Source: Billgrantia desiderata | GTDB lineage: Bacteria > Pseudomonadota > Gammaproteobacteria > Pseudomonadales > Halomonadaceae | NCBI GenBank assembly: GCA_011742915.1 | Contig: JAAQTN010000007.1 | Coordinates: 62,001 to 126,000, forward strand | Length of the DNA stretch: 64,000 bases | Direction of reading: 5' to 3' | Part shown: positions 44,498-53,201 of the stretch, one piece after another | Layout: every line of letters begins with the position of its first letter | How positions within the stretch are numbered: position 1 is the stretch's first letter | Position numbers and translations under genes: made by a program | Notes under the pieces: model-generated | What the model saw: the letters and a program-made list of their open reading frames with translations, nothing else | What the model was told of the DNA's origin: nothing | The model's database searches: none

Positions 44498-45466
44498 CTA
44501 CAGGTCCAGCACCAGAACCTTGCTCTTGGCCCGCGAACAGCAGGGGGTGAACTGGTCGTTGGCGGCGTGCTCGTCGTCGTCCAGGTAGAGGTCGCGATGG
44601 TCGGGCTCGCCCTCCAGCACCCGCGTCAGGCAGGTACCGCAGACACCCTGTTCGCAGGAGACCATGATCTCGATGCCGTTCTCGGCCAGCACCTGATGCA
44701 CCGTCTTGTCGGCGGGTACGCTGAAGCTGGCGCCGCTGCTGGCGATCTTGACCTCGAAGCTGTCGTCGTCGGCGGTGTCGGTCACGGCGCCGGCGAAGTA
44801 CTCGGTGTGCAGCCGTTCGCTGGGCCAGCCCGCCGCCTTGCAGGCCGTGAGCACCGCCTCGATGAAGCCGGTGGGGCCGCAGACGTAGACCCGGGCGTCG
44901 GGATCCGGCGTGGCGACCAGCGCCTCGAGGTCCAGCTTCTGCTCCGCTGCGCCATCGTCGAAGTGGAAGTGCACCCGCTCGGCGAAGCCGGACTCGGCGA
45001 TGCGCCGACGAAAGGCGGTGCGCTCCGGCGAGCGCGTGCAGTAGTGCAGCTCGAACTCGGCATCGGTGTGGGCCAGGCGCTCGGCCATGCACAGCAGCGG
45101 CGTGATGCCGATACCGCCGGCCAGCAGCAGGGTGCGCGCTGCCGGCTTGAGCGGAAAATGATTCTTGGGCGCGCTGATCTGAATCAGGTCGCCGACCTGG
45201 ATCTCCTCGTGCATGGCCACCGAGCCGCCCCGGGAGGCGGGATCGCGCAGCACGCCGATCAAGTAGCGGTCGCGCTCCTCGGGGTGATTGCACAGCGAGT
45301 ACTGGCGAATCAGGCCGCTTCTGACCTGCACGTCGAGGTGGGCGCCGGCGCTGAACGCCGGCAGCGGCCGACCGTGGGGGTCGGCCAGCTCGAAGGTGGC
45401 GATGTCCCGGGCCTCGTCATGGCGCGCCTTGACCTCGACGATCAGCGAGAGAGGAACGCTGCTCAT
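44498..45466 (-). CDS. vanB: Vanillate O-demethylase reductase subunit
   Basis: A 322-aa phthalate-dioxygenase-reductase type protein: an N-terminal flavin-binding domain with RQYSLCNHPEERDRY, a NAD-binding part (LLLAGGIGITPLL, VYVCGPTGF) and a C-terminal plant-type [2Fe-2S] ferredoxin (SCEQGVCGTCLT). It passes electrons from NADH to VanA. Start ATG overlaps the vanA stop in ATGA. Confidence 0.93.
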   Translation of the reverse strand: MSSVPLSLIVEVKARHDEARDIATFELADPHGRPLPAFSAGAHLDVQVRSGLIRQYSLCNHPEERDRYLIGVLRDPASRGGSVAMHEEIQVGDLIQISAPKNHFPLKPAARTLLLAGGIGITPLLCMAERLAHTDAEFELHYCTRSPERTAFRRRIAESGFAERVHFHFDDGAAEQKLDLEALVATPDPDARVYVCGPTGFIEAVLTACKAAGWPSERLHTEYFAGAVTDTADDDSFEVKIASSGASFSVPADKTVHQVLAENGIEIMVSCEQGVCGTCLTRVLEGEPDHRDLYLDDDEHAANDQFTPCCSRAKSKVLVLDL

Positions 45467-46524
45467 GGGGTGACGCCCTCCCTGGCGGTTCGCTCCTCGG
45501 TGAGGATGCGGTCGATGATGCGTCTGGCCTGTACGCCGCCGCCGTCGATGTTGAGCTTGAGCAGCTGGCGCTCCGGATAGCGCAGCAGGTTGCGCTGCTG
45601 GGCCTCGAGCATCTCCAGGTCCTCGGCGAAGATCTTGCCCTGGCCCTCGCGGATCTTTTCGGTGAGCTCGCCGTCCTCTGGCTTGAAGTTGCGCGCCATG
45701 CCCCAGAAGTACCAGATCGAGGTGTCGGTCTCGGGGGTAATGAAGTCGACCACGATGCTCGATGCCTTGACCGCGGCCGGGGCGTCGTAGCCGCCATTGC
45801 CGGCGTGGGCCACGCCCACCTCGATATGGACGTGGCTCGGCGGGGTGAAGCGGCAGATCTGCCAGCGATCCACCGGCACGTCGTCGGCCAGGCCGCAGCC
45901 GCGCAGTGCCGCCTGCCAGAAGGGCGGTGCCGGAATGTTTTCCATGTGGCGGCTGGTGATCACTTCGTCGCCCTCCACGGTGGTCTCGGGAGCGGCCTCC
46001 TCGATCTCCGGCTGGCCGATGCTGGAGGCGTGCACGTAGGTCTCATGGGTCAGGTCCATGAGGTTGTCGATCATCAGGCGGTATTCGCAGTGGATGTGAT
46101 AGAGCCCGCCGCCGTAGGCCCAGTCGGGGCTGTTGGCCCAGTGCAGCTCGGGGATCAGGCTCGGGTCGGCCTGTTCGGGATCCCCCGGCCACAGCCACAC
46201 GAAGCCGTGGCGTTCCACCACCGGGTAGGCGCGAATGCTGGGGAAGCCGCGCACGCGCTGGCCTGGCATGCCGGCGCACTTGCCGTCGCAGCCCATCTCC
46301 AGGCCGTGATAGCCGCACACCAGCTTGCCGTCGCGGACGAAGCCCAGCGACAGCGGGGCGCCGCGGTGAGGGCAGAAGTCCTCCACTGCGGCAACGCGGC
46401 CTTCGTCGCCGCGAAAGAGTACGATGGGCTCATTGCAGATGGTGCGTCCCAGCGGCTTGTCCGCGATCTCGTCCGGGGTGCAGACGACGTACCAGGTGTT
46501 CTTGGGGAAGGGGGGTTGAGTCAC
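45463..46524 (-). CDS. vanA: Vanillate O-demethylase oxygenase subunit
   Basis: A 353-aa Rieske non-heme iron oxygenase. The Rieske ligands are in FCPHRGAP and VCGYHG, and the mononuclear iron site is in NLMDLTHETYVHASS. It demethylates vanillate to protocatechuate and formaldehyde, feeding PcaHG. The start is GTG at 46524 preceded by GAGGAGAGAACC. It is divergent from vanR with VanR operators between. Confidence 0.94.
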   Translation of the reverse strand: MTQPPFPKNTWYVVCTPDEIADKPLGRTICNEPIVLFRGDEGRVAAVEDFCPHRGAPLSLGFVRDGKLVCGYHGLEMGCDGKCAGMPGQRVRGFPSIRAYPVVERHGFVWLWPGDPEQADPSLIPELHWANSPDWAYGGGLYHIHCEYRLMIDNLMDLTHETYVHASSIGQPEIEEAAPETTVEGDEVITSRHMENIPAPPFWQAALRGCGLADDVPVDRWQICRFTPPSHVHIEVGVAHAGNGGYDAPAAVKASSIVVDFITPETDTSIWYFWGMARNFKPEDGELTEKIREGQGKIFAEDLEMLEAQQRNLLRYPERQLLKLNIDGGGVQARRIIDRILTEERTAREGVTP

Positions 46525-46697
46525 GGTTCTCTCCTCGGGAGCATGGATTTATTACTGCGCTCGATATCCTGGCCGCCGGCGGTGCTCGCTATCCTCATTG
46601 AGCTACAGTCAACTCCGGTAGCTGCGCTCCGGCGGCGGCCAGCCTCTCATCGCTCGCTACATAAATCAGTGCTCCCTTCTTTGCTGAGAATGTTATG

Positions 46698-46709
46698 TTT
46701 GGATCCAAA
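46698..46709. promoter_or_regulatory. VanR operator 1
   Basis: TTTGGATCCAAA is a perfect palindrome and almost the ATTGGATCCAAT operator of Caulobacter VanR. It lies between vanA and vanR. Confidence 0.85.
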
Positions 46710-46749
46710 GTAGAGCTTTTCAGCCTTGCAATGGTCAACTTATGCTTTA

Positions 46750-46761
46750 GTTGGATCCATT
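46750..46761. promoter_or_regulatory. VanR operator 2
   Basis: GTTGGATCCATT, one of two intergenic sites, 36 bp before the vanR start; probably autoregulatory. Confidence 0.75.
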
Positions 46762-46796
46762 GTTAGTTTCGAAAGGGCAGCAAGGGTGGTGATCGA

Positions 46797-47501
46797 GTGA
46801 GCGACAGCGACAAGAGCGTGGTGAGCCGGTTGCGCAAGCTGATTGGCGAGGGCTTCTATCAGCCCGGTGAACGTATCGGCGAGGTGGCGGTGGCGGAGCA
46901 ACTGGGGGTCTCGCGCACCCCGGTGCGCCTGGCCTTCCGCACCCTGGAGCAGGAAGGGCTGCTGCAGCGGGCCGGCAAGCGCGGCTTCATGGTGCGGGAG
47001 TTCACCGAGGCGGACGTGCTCTGCGCGGTGGAGGTGCGCGGGGTGCTGGAGGGGCTGGCGGCACGGCGCCTGGCGGAGCAGGGGTTGAGCCCGGCGCTGG
47101 CCGAGGAGCTGACGGTTTGGATCCAAAAGGGGCGCGAGCTGCTGGCCAAGGGCTACCTGGAGGAGCGTGACGTCGACGTCTGGAGCGAGCTCAATCGGCG
47201 CTTCCACGAAACCATCGTCGGCTCGGCCGGCAGCCCGGTGATCGGCGACGCCATCGCCCGCAACAACCATCTGCCCTTTGCCGCTGCGGATTCCATCGTC
47301 ATCGACAGCGAGGCGCTCGACCGCGAGTACCGCAAGCTGCAACTGGCTCAGACCCAGCACGAGCTGGTGTTCCAGGCGCTGCGCCACGGCGAGGGCGCCC
47401 GCGCCGAGATGCTGATGCGCGAGCACGCCTTCATCGGCCTGCGCTATGGGGAGTTGCTGGGGTTGGGACCCGGGCTCGGCCAGCCGCGAGCCGACGACTG
47501 A
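46797..47501 (+). CDS. vanR: GntR-family repressor of vanillate genes
   Basis: A 234-aa GntR protein: N-terminal winged HTH (ERIGEVAVAEQLGVSRTPVRLA) and C-terminal FCD ligand-binding domain (ELNRRFHETIVGSAG; later RHGEGARAEMLMREH). It would repress vanAB and itself until vanillate binds. Start is GTG at 46797. A third perfect copy of the operator sequence lies inside the coding region at 47116-47127. Confidence 0.92.
   Translation: MSDSDKSVVSRLRKLIGEGFYQPGERIGEVAVAEQLGVSRTPVRLAFRTLEQEGLLQRAGKRGFMVREFTEADVLCAVEVRGVLEGLAARRLAEQGLSPALAEELTVWIQKGRELLAKGYLEERDVDVWSELNRRFHETIVGSAGSPVIGDAIARNNHLPFAAADSIVIDSEALDREYRKLQLAQTQHELVFQALRHGEGARAEMLMREHAFIGLRYGELLGLGPGLGQPRADD
47116..47127. promoter_or_regulatory. 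Intragenic VanR operator copy
   Basis: TTTGGATCCAAA, identical to operator 1, within the vanR gene about 410 bp away from it. It could allow DNA looping or roadblock repression. Confidence 0.6.
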
Positions 47502-47590
47502 GCGCTGCCCGGGGGCGTGAGCGTGTTTGCCGGGACAGGCGCACCGCCGGATGGCGCTGCACCTGTCCTGACTTCATGGAGCTGCTGGCT

Positions 47591-48703
47591 TCATAGCGGC
47601 GCGGGAAAGCGCACGATGGGTTTGACGACCCGGCCGTGCTCGGCATCGTCGATGGCCTGGTTGATCTGCTCGAACTCGTAGTAGGTCACCAGCCGGTCGA
47701 ACGGGAAGCGGCCTCCTTCGTACAGGCGGATCAGCGCCGGGATGAAGTGATCCGGCAGCGAGTCGCCCTCGACGATGCCCCTCAGGCTGCGGCCCGCCGA
47801 CATCATGTGGCTCAGATTCAGCTCCAGGGTGCTGCTGGGGTCCGAAGCGCCGAGGATGCCACAGGTACCGCGGGGCGCCAGTACCGCCACGGCCTGCTGG
47901 ATGACCGGCGCCAGGCCAGTGGTATCCAGGGCGTGATCGACGCCCGCGCCGCCGGCGACCTGGCAGATCCGTTCCACCACCCCGGGCGAGTCGGCCACGA
48001 AGGCGTGGCTGGCGCCGAGTTCCAGGGCCAGTTCCAGACGCTGGCGGTTGCGGTCCACCGCGATGATGGTGGTCGCCCCGGCGACCACCCCGGCCATGAT
48101 GGCCGACAGGCCGACCGACCCGGTACCGAACACCGCCAGCGAATCGCCCGGTGCGACCCGCAGCGAATTGAGCACCGCGCCGGCACCGGTTTGCACCCCG
48201 CAGGCCAGCGGCCCCAGCAGCTCCAGCGGGGCCGAGCGGGGCACCTTGACCACGTTGCGCTCATGGCACAGCGAGTGGCTGGCGAAGGAGGACTGGCCGA
48301 AGATGTTGCCGTACACCATCTTGCCCGCCTGGGACAGGCCGCTCGAGCCGTCCGCCCGGGTGCCGAGGAAGTTGCGCGGGAAGAAGTCGTGGCAGTAGCT
48401 GGCCTGGCCCTTGTCGCAGCTGGCGCAGTGGCCGCACGAGTTGTAGGTCATGACCACGTGATCGCCGACGGCGACCTTGGTGACGCCGCTGCCCACCTGC
48501 TCGACGATACCGGCTCCCTCATGGCCCAGCACCACCGGCTGTGGCGTGGGGAGATGCTGATCGCGCATGACGATGTCGGTGTGGCAGATGCCGGTAGCCA
48601 CCAGGCGCACCAGGATCTCACCGCCCCGGGGTGGCTCCAGTTGCAGTGTCTCCAGGGAGAGCGGGGCCTGTGGCGCGCGGGCCACGGCTGCGTTGATTTC
48701 CAT
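47591..48703 (-). CDS. Zinc-dependent aryl-alcohol dehydrogenase
   Basis: A 370-aa medium-chain alcohol dehydrogenase. The catalytic zinc site is GICHTDIV with GHEGAG; the structural zinc site is SCGHCASCDKGQASYC; the Rossmann motif is FGTGSVGLSAIM. The sequence is of the aryl/benzyl-alcohol dehydrogenase group (XylB-like). It would oxidise benzyl, vanillyl or coniferyl-type alcohols. It follows an aldehyde dehydrogenase gene by 14 bp, so alcohol to aldehyde to acid is the likely route. Confidence 0.88.
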   Translation of the reverse strand: MEINAAVARAPQAPLSLETLQLEPPRGGEILVRLVATGICHTDIVMRDQHLPTPQPVVLGHEGAGIVEQVGSGVTKVAVGDHVVMTYNSCGHCASCDKGQASYCHDFFPRNFLGTRADGSSGLSQAGKMVYGNIFGQSSFASHSLCHERNVVKVPRSAPLELLGPLACGVQTGAGAVLNSLRVAPGDSLAVFGTGSVGLSAIMAGVVAGATTIIAVDRNRQRLELALELGASHAFVADSPGVVERICQVAGGAGVDHALDTTGLAPVIQQAVAVLAPRGTCGILGASDPSSTLELNLSHMMSAGRSLRGIVEGDSLPDHFIPALIRLYEGGRFPFDRLVTYYEFEQINQAIDDAEHGRVVKPIVRFPAPL

Positions 48704-48717
48704 GGCGTACGCTCCTC

Positions 48718-50136
48718 TCACGGGGCCGGCTTGGCGACCACCACCGACTGGATGGCGGTGTATTCGTTAAGCCCCGCCTCGGCAAACTCCACGCCGATGC
48801 CGGACTGCTTGTGGCCGCCGAAAGGGATGTGCGGCGCCATGGCAAAGTGCTGGTTGACCCAGGCGCTGCCCGTCTCCAGCCGGCTGGCGATGCGCTCGCC
48901 CCGCTCGACGTCCCGCGTCCAGACCGAGCCGCCCAGGCCATAGGGCGAGCGGTTGGCACGGCGTATCGCATCCTCGACGTCGTCGAAGCGCAGCAGCGAG
49001 CGCACCGGGCCGAAGATCTCCTCGTCCACCACCGGGTTGCCCTCCTCGATGTCGCGGATCAGTGTCGGTTCGACGTAATAGCCCGGGCCGTAGGTGCGAC
49101 CGCCGGCGATGATGCGTCCGTACTGGGGGGCAAGCTCGAGCGTCCGCTTCACCGCCTCGAACTGACGGCGGTTCTGCACCGGGCCGAACTGGGTGGTCGG
49201 GTCCAGGCCATCGCCCACCTTGGCCGAGCGCGCCAGCTCGGCGAGCGCATCGCACATCGGCTCGTAGATGGCGGAGTGGATGTAGAGCCGCTTGATCGAC
49301 ATGCACACCTGGCCCGAGTTGACGAACGCCAGACCGAACAGCTGCGGGGCCACGGCCGCCACGTCGACGTCGTCGAGCACGATGGCGGCGTCGTTGCCGC
49401 CCAGCTCCAGGGTGAGGCGCTTCAGGCTGTCAGCGGCGGAGCGCATTACCGCGCGTCCGCTGGCGGTGGAGCCGGTGAAGGAGATCTTGTCGATGGCCGG
49501 ATGGCCGGCCAGCAGCGGGCCGATGTCGCCGCCGTCCGGCACGACGTTGACCACTCCCGCTGGCACCAGGTCGGCGATGAGTTCGCCGAGGCGCAGCGTG
49601 GCGAGAGGCGTGGTGGGGCTCGGCTTGACCAGGCAGGTGTTGCCGGTGAGCAGCGCGGGGCCGAGCTTGTAGCAGGCCATCACCAGAGGAAAGTTCCAGG
49701 GCACGATGGCGGCCACCACGCCCAGCGGGCGGCGGTGCAGTTCGGCGCGCTGCTGCGCGTCGTCCTGCAGTATTCGCGGCGAGAGATCGGCATTGGCGAA
49801 ATAGCGCAGGATCGCCGGTGCCTGAAAGGTTTCCACCTTGGAGCCTGCCAGGGGCTTGCCCTGCTCGAGGGTGATCAAGTGCTCCAGCTCCTCGGCATTC
49901 GCCTCGATGCGATCGGCGATGGCAAGCAGCACCTGGCGCCGCCGCTCCAGCGGCGTATCCCGCCAGGCGGGCCAGGCCTCGCGGGCGGCGCGAATGGCAC
50001 GCTCGGCCTCTTCGGGGGTGGCGCGGGGGCAGTAGGCCACTACCTCCTCGTTGCTGGGGTTGATCACCGCCATCTGGCGAGTGCCCGTGATCAATTCGCC
50101 GTCGATCAGAGCATGGAAGGCGTGGGAAGTGGACAT
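48718..50136 (-). CDS. Aldehyde dehydrogenase family protein
   Basis: A 472-aa dehydrogenase with catalytic C278 (NSGQVCMS) and LELGGND for the general-base Glu; PWNFPLVMACYKLGPALLTG is the cofactor region. I chose ATG at 50136 (MSTSHAFHAL) with AGGAG upstream; the frame is open further to 50466. With the alcohol dehydrogenase it forms a two-gene operon divergent from an AraC gene, the probable activator. Confidence 0.88.
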   Translation of the reverse strand: MSTSHAFHALIDGELITGTRQMAVINPSNEEVVAYCPRATPEEAERAIRAAREAWPAWRDTPLERRRQVLLAIADRIEANAEELEHLITLEQGKPLAGSKVETFQAPAILRYFANADLSPRILQDDAQQRAELHRRPLGVVAAIVPWNFPLVMACYKLGPALLTGNTCLVKPSPTTPLATLRLGELIADLVPAGVVNVVPDGGDIGPLLAGHPAIDKISFTGSTASGRAVMRSAADSLKRLTLELGGNDAAIVLDDVDVAAVAPQLFGLAFVNSGQVCMSIKRLYIHSAIYEPMCDALAELARSAKVGDGLDPTTQFGPVQNRRQFEAVKRTLELAPQYGRIIAGGRTYGPGYYVEPTLIRDIEEGNPVVDEEIFGPVRSLLRFDDVEDAIRRANRSPYGLGGSVWTRDVERGERIASRLETGSAWVNQHFAMAPHIPFGGHKQSGIGVEFAEAGLNEYTAIQSVVVAKPAP

Positions 50137-50368
50137 GGCGTGCTCCTGTTGTTGTCTACGTCTGTTGTTTACGTCTGCTGTTTCGTCCGGGGGTAACGAC
50201 CATTCAGCCTCGCCATGCCATGCCGGTCTTGCGTATCCGTGCAGAGACGTTGTCGAATCCTGCAGCGATCGCTTGCCAAGTCGGGTCGTCTTGGACCACT
50301 CTGTATGTCGAGTTTGTTGTAAGTGGCAATAAATAACGTCAATAACAATTGCTACGGAGACGCCGGAG

Positions 50369-51376
50369 ATGAACGCCTTCGCCCCTCGGCGCGATGCGCG
50401 TCCCGCTGGGATGCCGTCGCCAGCCCCATCCGACGCCAGCCTGCGTGCCACCAGCCTGCGCACCACCAGTCTGGAGCGCTTCGTCAGCGCCAGCGGCGCT
50501 CATCTGCCGCCTTTGGAGGTCGTACCTCAGACGCCGACATTCCGCGCCAGCCTGCGGGGCCGAAACCTGCACAGCGGTCAGCTGATTCAACTGGCCAGCT
50601 CACCGGTGCGGGTCACGCGTACGCCGCGCCTGGCCAGTCACACCAGCGCCGACCACACCTTCAAGCTGGTGTGGCAACTGCAGGGTGGGGCCGAGATGGA
50701 GCAGGGCAACCGCACCATCCGCCTGGGGGCCGGGCAGATGGCGGTCTATCGCCTCTCGACGCCCTACCGCCTGCATACCTTCGGCGATTATCGCGTGCTG
50801 ATGCTGAGCCTCGATCTGTCCGACATGCCGGAGTGGCGGCAGCTGGCCGAACGCTGCCAGGGGCAGGTGCTGCCGTGGGACGCCGCCGTGCAGGGAGCCC
50901 TGGCGGCGCTGCGTTCGCAGCTGGTGTGGGGTGACGACCCCATGGTGGCAAAGGTGGAGGAGGTGGCGCTCGAGCTCGTCTTCGACTTCCTCTGGCGGCG
51001 TCAACGCCAGCAGTTGCACTGCGCCCCCATGCCGAGCGAGCGGCTGGTCAGGGCGCGGCGCCTGGTGCTGGAGCGGCTCGCCGACCCGACCCTGGCGCCG
51101 GAGGATCTGGCCAGCGCCCTGAACCTGTCGATGCGCGCGCTCTACGACGAATTTCGTCGTCATCAGCTGGCGCCGCCGGCCACCTTCATTCGCGAGCTGC
51201 GTTTGGAGCGCTGCTATCTGGCGCTGCTGGACGCCGCGAATCGACGCAACACCATCACCCACATTGCCCTGGAGCATGGCTTCGTCGACGGCGCACACTT
51301 TGCCCGGATATTCCGCCAGCGCTACGGGCTCTCTCCCGTGGAGTTGCGCAAGCGGCAGGGGCCGCTGGAGCACTGA
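50369..51376 (+). CDS. AraC-family activator (FeaR-like)
   Basis: A 335-aa protein with an N-terminal AraC-binding-like domain (SADHTFKLVWQLQGGAEME) and a C-terminal AraC HTH pair (APEDLASALNLSMRALYDEF; ITHIALEHGFVDGAHFARIF). It is divergent from the aldehyde/alcohol dehydrogenase operon and upstream of dctPQM. FeaR-type regulators respond to aromatic aldehydes or amines. The 232-bp gap before it holds no gene. Confidence 0.85.
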   Translation: MNAFAPRRDARPAGMPSPAPSDASLRATSLRTTSLERFVSASGAHLPPLEVVPQTPTFRASLRGRNLHSGQLIQLASSPVRVTRTPRLASHTSADHTFKLVWQLQGGAEMEQGNRTIRLGAGQMAVYRLSTPYRLHTFGDYRVLMLSLDLSDMPEWRQLAERCQGQVLPWDAAVQGALAALRSQLVWGDDPMVAKVEEVALELVFDFLWRRQRQQLHCAPMPSERLVRARRLVLERLADPTLAPEDLASALNLSMRALYDEFRRHQLAPPATFIRELRLERCYLALLDAANRRNTITHIALEHGFVDGAHFARIFRQRYGLSPVELRKRQGPLEH

Positions 51377-51416
51377 GATCACGGCACGTTCCCTTGTCTC
51401 TGTCACGCCGCCTTTG

Positions 51417-51517
51417 AAAAGTCCAAATTAATATTCCTTTTGTCCTTTTTTATGGGCAAGTGGGTGCTTTTCCTTTGTCATAAGCAACGGAAAATCCAAG
51501 TGGCATAGACTAATGTC
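51417..51517 (+). promoter_or_regulatory. Promoter region of the second dctPQM operon
   Basis: AAAAGTCCAA (51417), AAAATCCAAG (51491) and GACTAATGTC (51508, one mismatch to the GACTAAAGTC box) occur before the DctP gene. These are elements of the modules seen at 17536 and 55504, but in a different order. Confidence 0.45.
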
Positions 51518-51627
51518 GATTATCGAGAGGGGCAGTGGTGGGGTAGCTTAGTCGATAAGCCGAACGTGTGTTCGTTTTGCGAACAATGGCGCTGAGAATC
51601 GACTACAACGACCCCGGAGGCACCCTC

Positions 51628-52662
51628 ATGAACCGTGTCCTGTCCCGCTGCCTGCTGGCGGCTTCCATCGCTGGGCTCACTGCCGCGTCCGCCGCGCAGG
51701 CCTCCACCACCCTGCGCATGTCGCACTTCTGGCCGGACGGTTCCGGCATCAACCAGGAGATCTTCCAGGCCTGGGCCGATGCCGTGCAGGAAGCCTCCGG
51801 CGGTGAGATCACGATCGAGAACTATCCGTCCCAGACCCTGACCCGCGCCGACCAGGCCTATCAGGGCGCGGTCAACGGCATCTCCGACATCGCCATCACC
51901 GCCCAGGGCTACACCGCGGGTCGCTTCCCGCTGTCGCAGATCGTCGAGCTGCCGGGGGTTTCCGATACCGCCAGCCAGGGCGCCTGCATCCTGCAGACCC
52001 TCTACGACGACGGCCACATTGCCAGCGAGTACGACGACACCAAGGTGCTGTTCATGTTCACCACGGGGCCGGGCTACCTGCACACCGTAGATAACGACAT
52101 TCAGTCGCCGGCCGACCTTTCCGGCCTGCGTATTCGCCGCCCCACTGCCGTGGCCGGCGAGATGCTCGAGCAGCTCGGCGCCCAGCCGGTCGGCATGCCG
52201 GCGCCGGACATCTACACCTCGCTGCAGCGCGGCGTGATCGACGGCCTGAGCTTCCCGTGGGAGGGCATGAAGGTCTTCCGTCTCAACGAGCTGGCCAACT
52301 ACCACACCCAGGTGCCGTTCTACTCGCTGATCTTCGTCGCCACCATGAACCAGCGCAGCTTCGACCGCCTGAGCGAAGAGCAGCAGGCGGCCATCGAGGC
52401 CAACATGGGTATGCAGTGGAGCGAAGTGGCCGGCGGCGTGTTCGACGGCCTGGATGAAGCAGGCAAGCAGGAAGCCGAGGAGGCCGGGCACACCATCCGC
52501 GTGATCGACAACCCGCTCGAGCACGACGACTGGGCCGGTCCGCTCAAGGCGGGGATCGAGAACTACCTGAGCGAGCTCGAAGGCCGCGGCCTGGACAATG
52601 CTCGTGAAGTCTATGAAGCCGCCATGGCGGCGCGCGAGGCCTGCTCGGTCGAGCAGAGCTGA
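51628..52662 (+). CDS. TRAP transporter solute-binding protein, DctP family
   Basis: A 344-aa periplasmic protein with signal peptide ending ASAAQA. LRMSHFWPDGSG, TAGRFPLSQIVELPGVS and LSGLRIRRP are near-identical to the orphan binding protein at 16504. It leads a dctPQM operon after an AraC gene and before pobA. ATG 51628 is preceded by GGAGG. The ligand is probably a benzoate-type acid. Confidence 0.9.
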   Translation: MNRVLSRCLLAASIAGLTAASAAQASTTLRMSHFWPDGSGINQEIFQAWADAVQEASGGEITIENYPSQTLTRADQAYQGAVNGISDIAITAQGYTAGRFPLSQIVELPGVSDTASQGACILQTLYDDGHIASEYDDTKVLFMFTTGPGYLHTVDNDIQSPADLSGLRIRRPTAVAGEMLEQLGAQPVGMPAPDIYTSLQRGVIDGLSFPWEGMKVFRLNELANYHTQVPFYSLIFVATMNQRSFDRLSEEQQAAIEANMGMQWSEVAGGVFDGLDEAGKQEAEEAGHTIRVIDNPLEHDDWAGPLKAGIENYLSELEGRGLDNAREVYEAAMAAREACSVEQS

Positions 52663-52676
52663 GCCGGGAGGCCGTG

Positions 52677-53201
52677 ATGCAACCCTTGCTTTTCGCAAGC
52701 CGCCAGCTGGCGCGCCTGTGCCTGCTGGTGGCAGGTCTGGCGCTGCTGGCGCTGATGAGCGTGACCATCGTCGACGTGCTGCTGCGCATGGCGTTCCGCC
52801 TCTCCGGCGGGGCGCTCAACTGGAGCGTGATCGGCAGCGTCGAGCTGGTGCGCTATCTGCTGATGTTCTCGCTGCTGGCGGCCATGGCCGCCAGCGTGGA
52901 GCGCAGCCAGGTGGTGGTCGAGGCCTTCTCCCACGGCCTTTCGCCGGTGCTCAAGGAGCGCCTGGGCGGTCTGTTCCTGTTCGGCTTCGTGGTGCTGGGG
53001 ACGGTCATGGCCATCGGCCTGTGGCAGGAGGCCGGTATCGCCTCCCAGCGCGGTCAGGTGACCCAGGATCTGCGAATCCCCATGGGGCCGATCTACCAGT
53101 TCGGTGCCGTGCTGTGCGCGCTGCTGGCGCTGCGCAGCCTGCTGCATGCCGTGCTGGGCGTCTTCTTCGCCACCGAGGGGGGAGGTGTCCACCATGAGTA
53201 G
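52677..53201 (+). CDS. TRAP transporter small permease, DctQ family
   Basis: A 174-aa protein with four TM helices and the central Glu/Arg-bearing loop AASVERSQVVVEAFSHG. Begins 14 bp after dctP (ATG 52677, with an alternative GTG at 52674). Its end overlaps the dctM start by 8 bp. Confidence 0.87.
   Translation: MQPLLFASRQLARLCLLVAGLALLALMSVTIVDVLLRMAFRLSGGALNWSVIGSVELVRYLLMFSLLAAMAASVERSQVVVEAFSHGLSPVLKERLGGLFLFGFVVLGTVMAIGLWQEAGIASQRGQVTQDLRIPMGPIYQFGAVLCALLALRSLLHAVLGVFFATEGGGVHHE

Noticed and set aside
43443..45293. 616-aa frame joining a Arg/Gly-rich N-terminus to the minus-strand DctP
   Set aside because: The N-terminal part is an off-frame reading of vanB; the real DctP starts at 44453 with its signal peptide.
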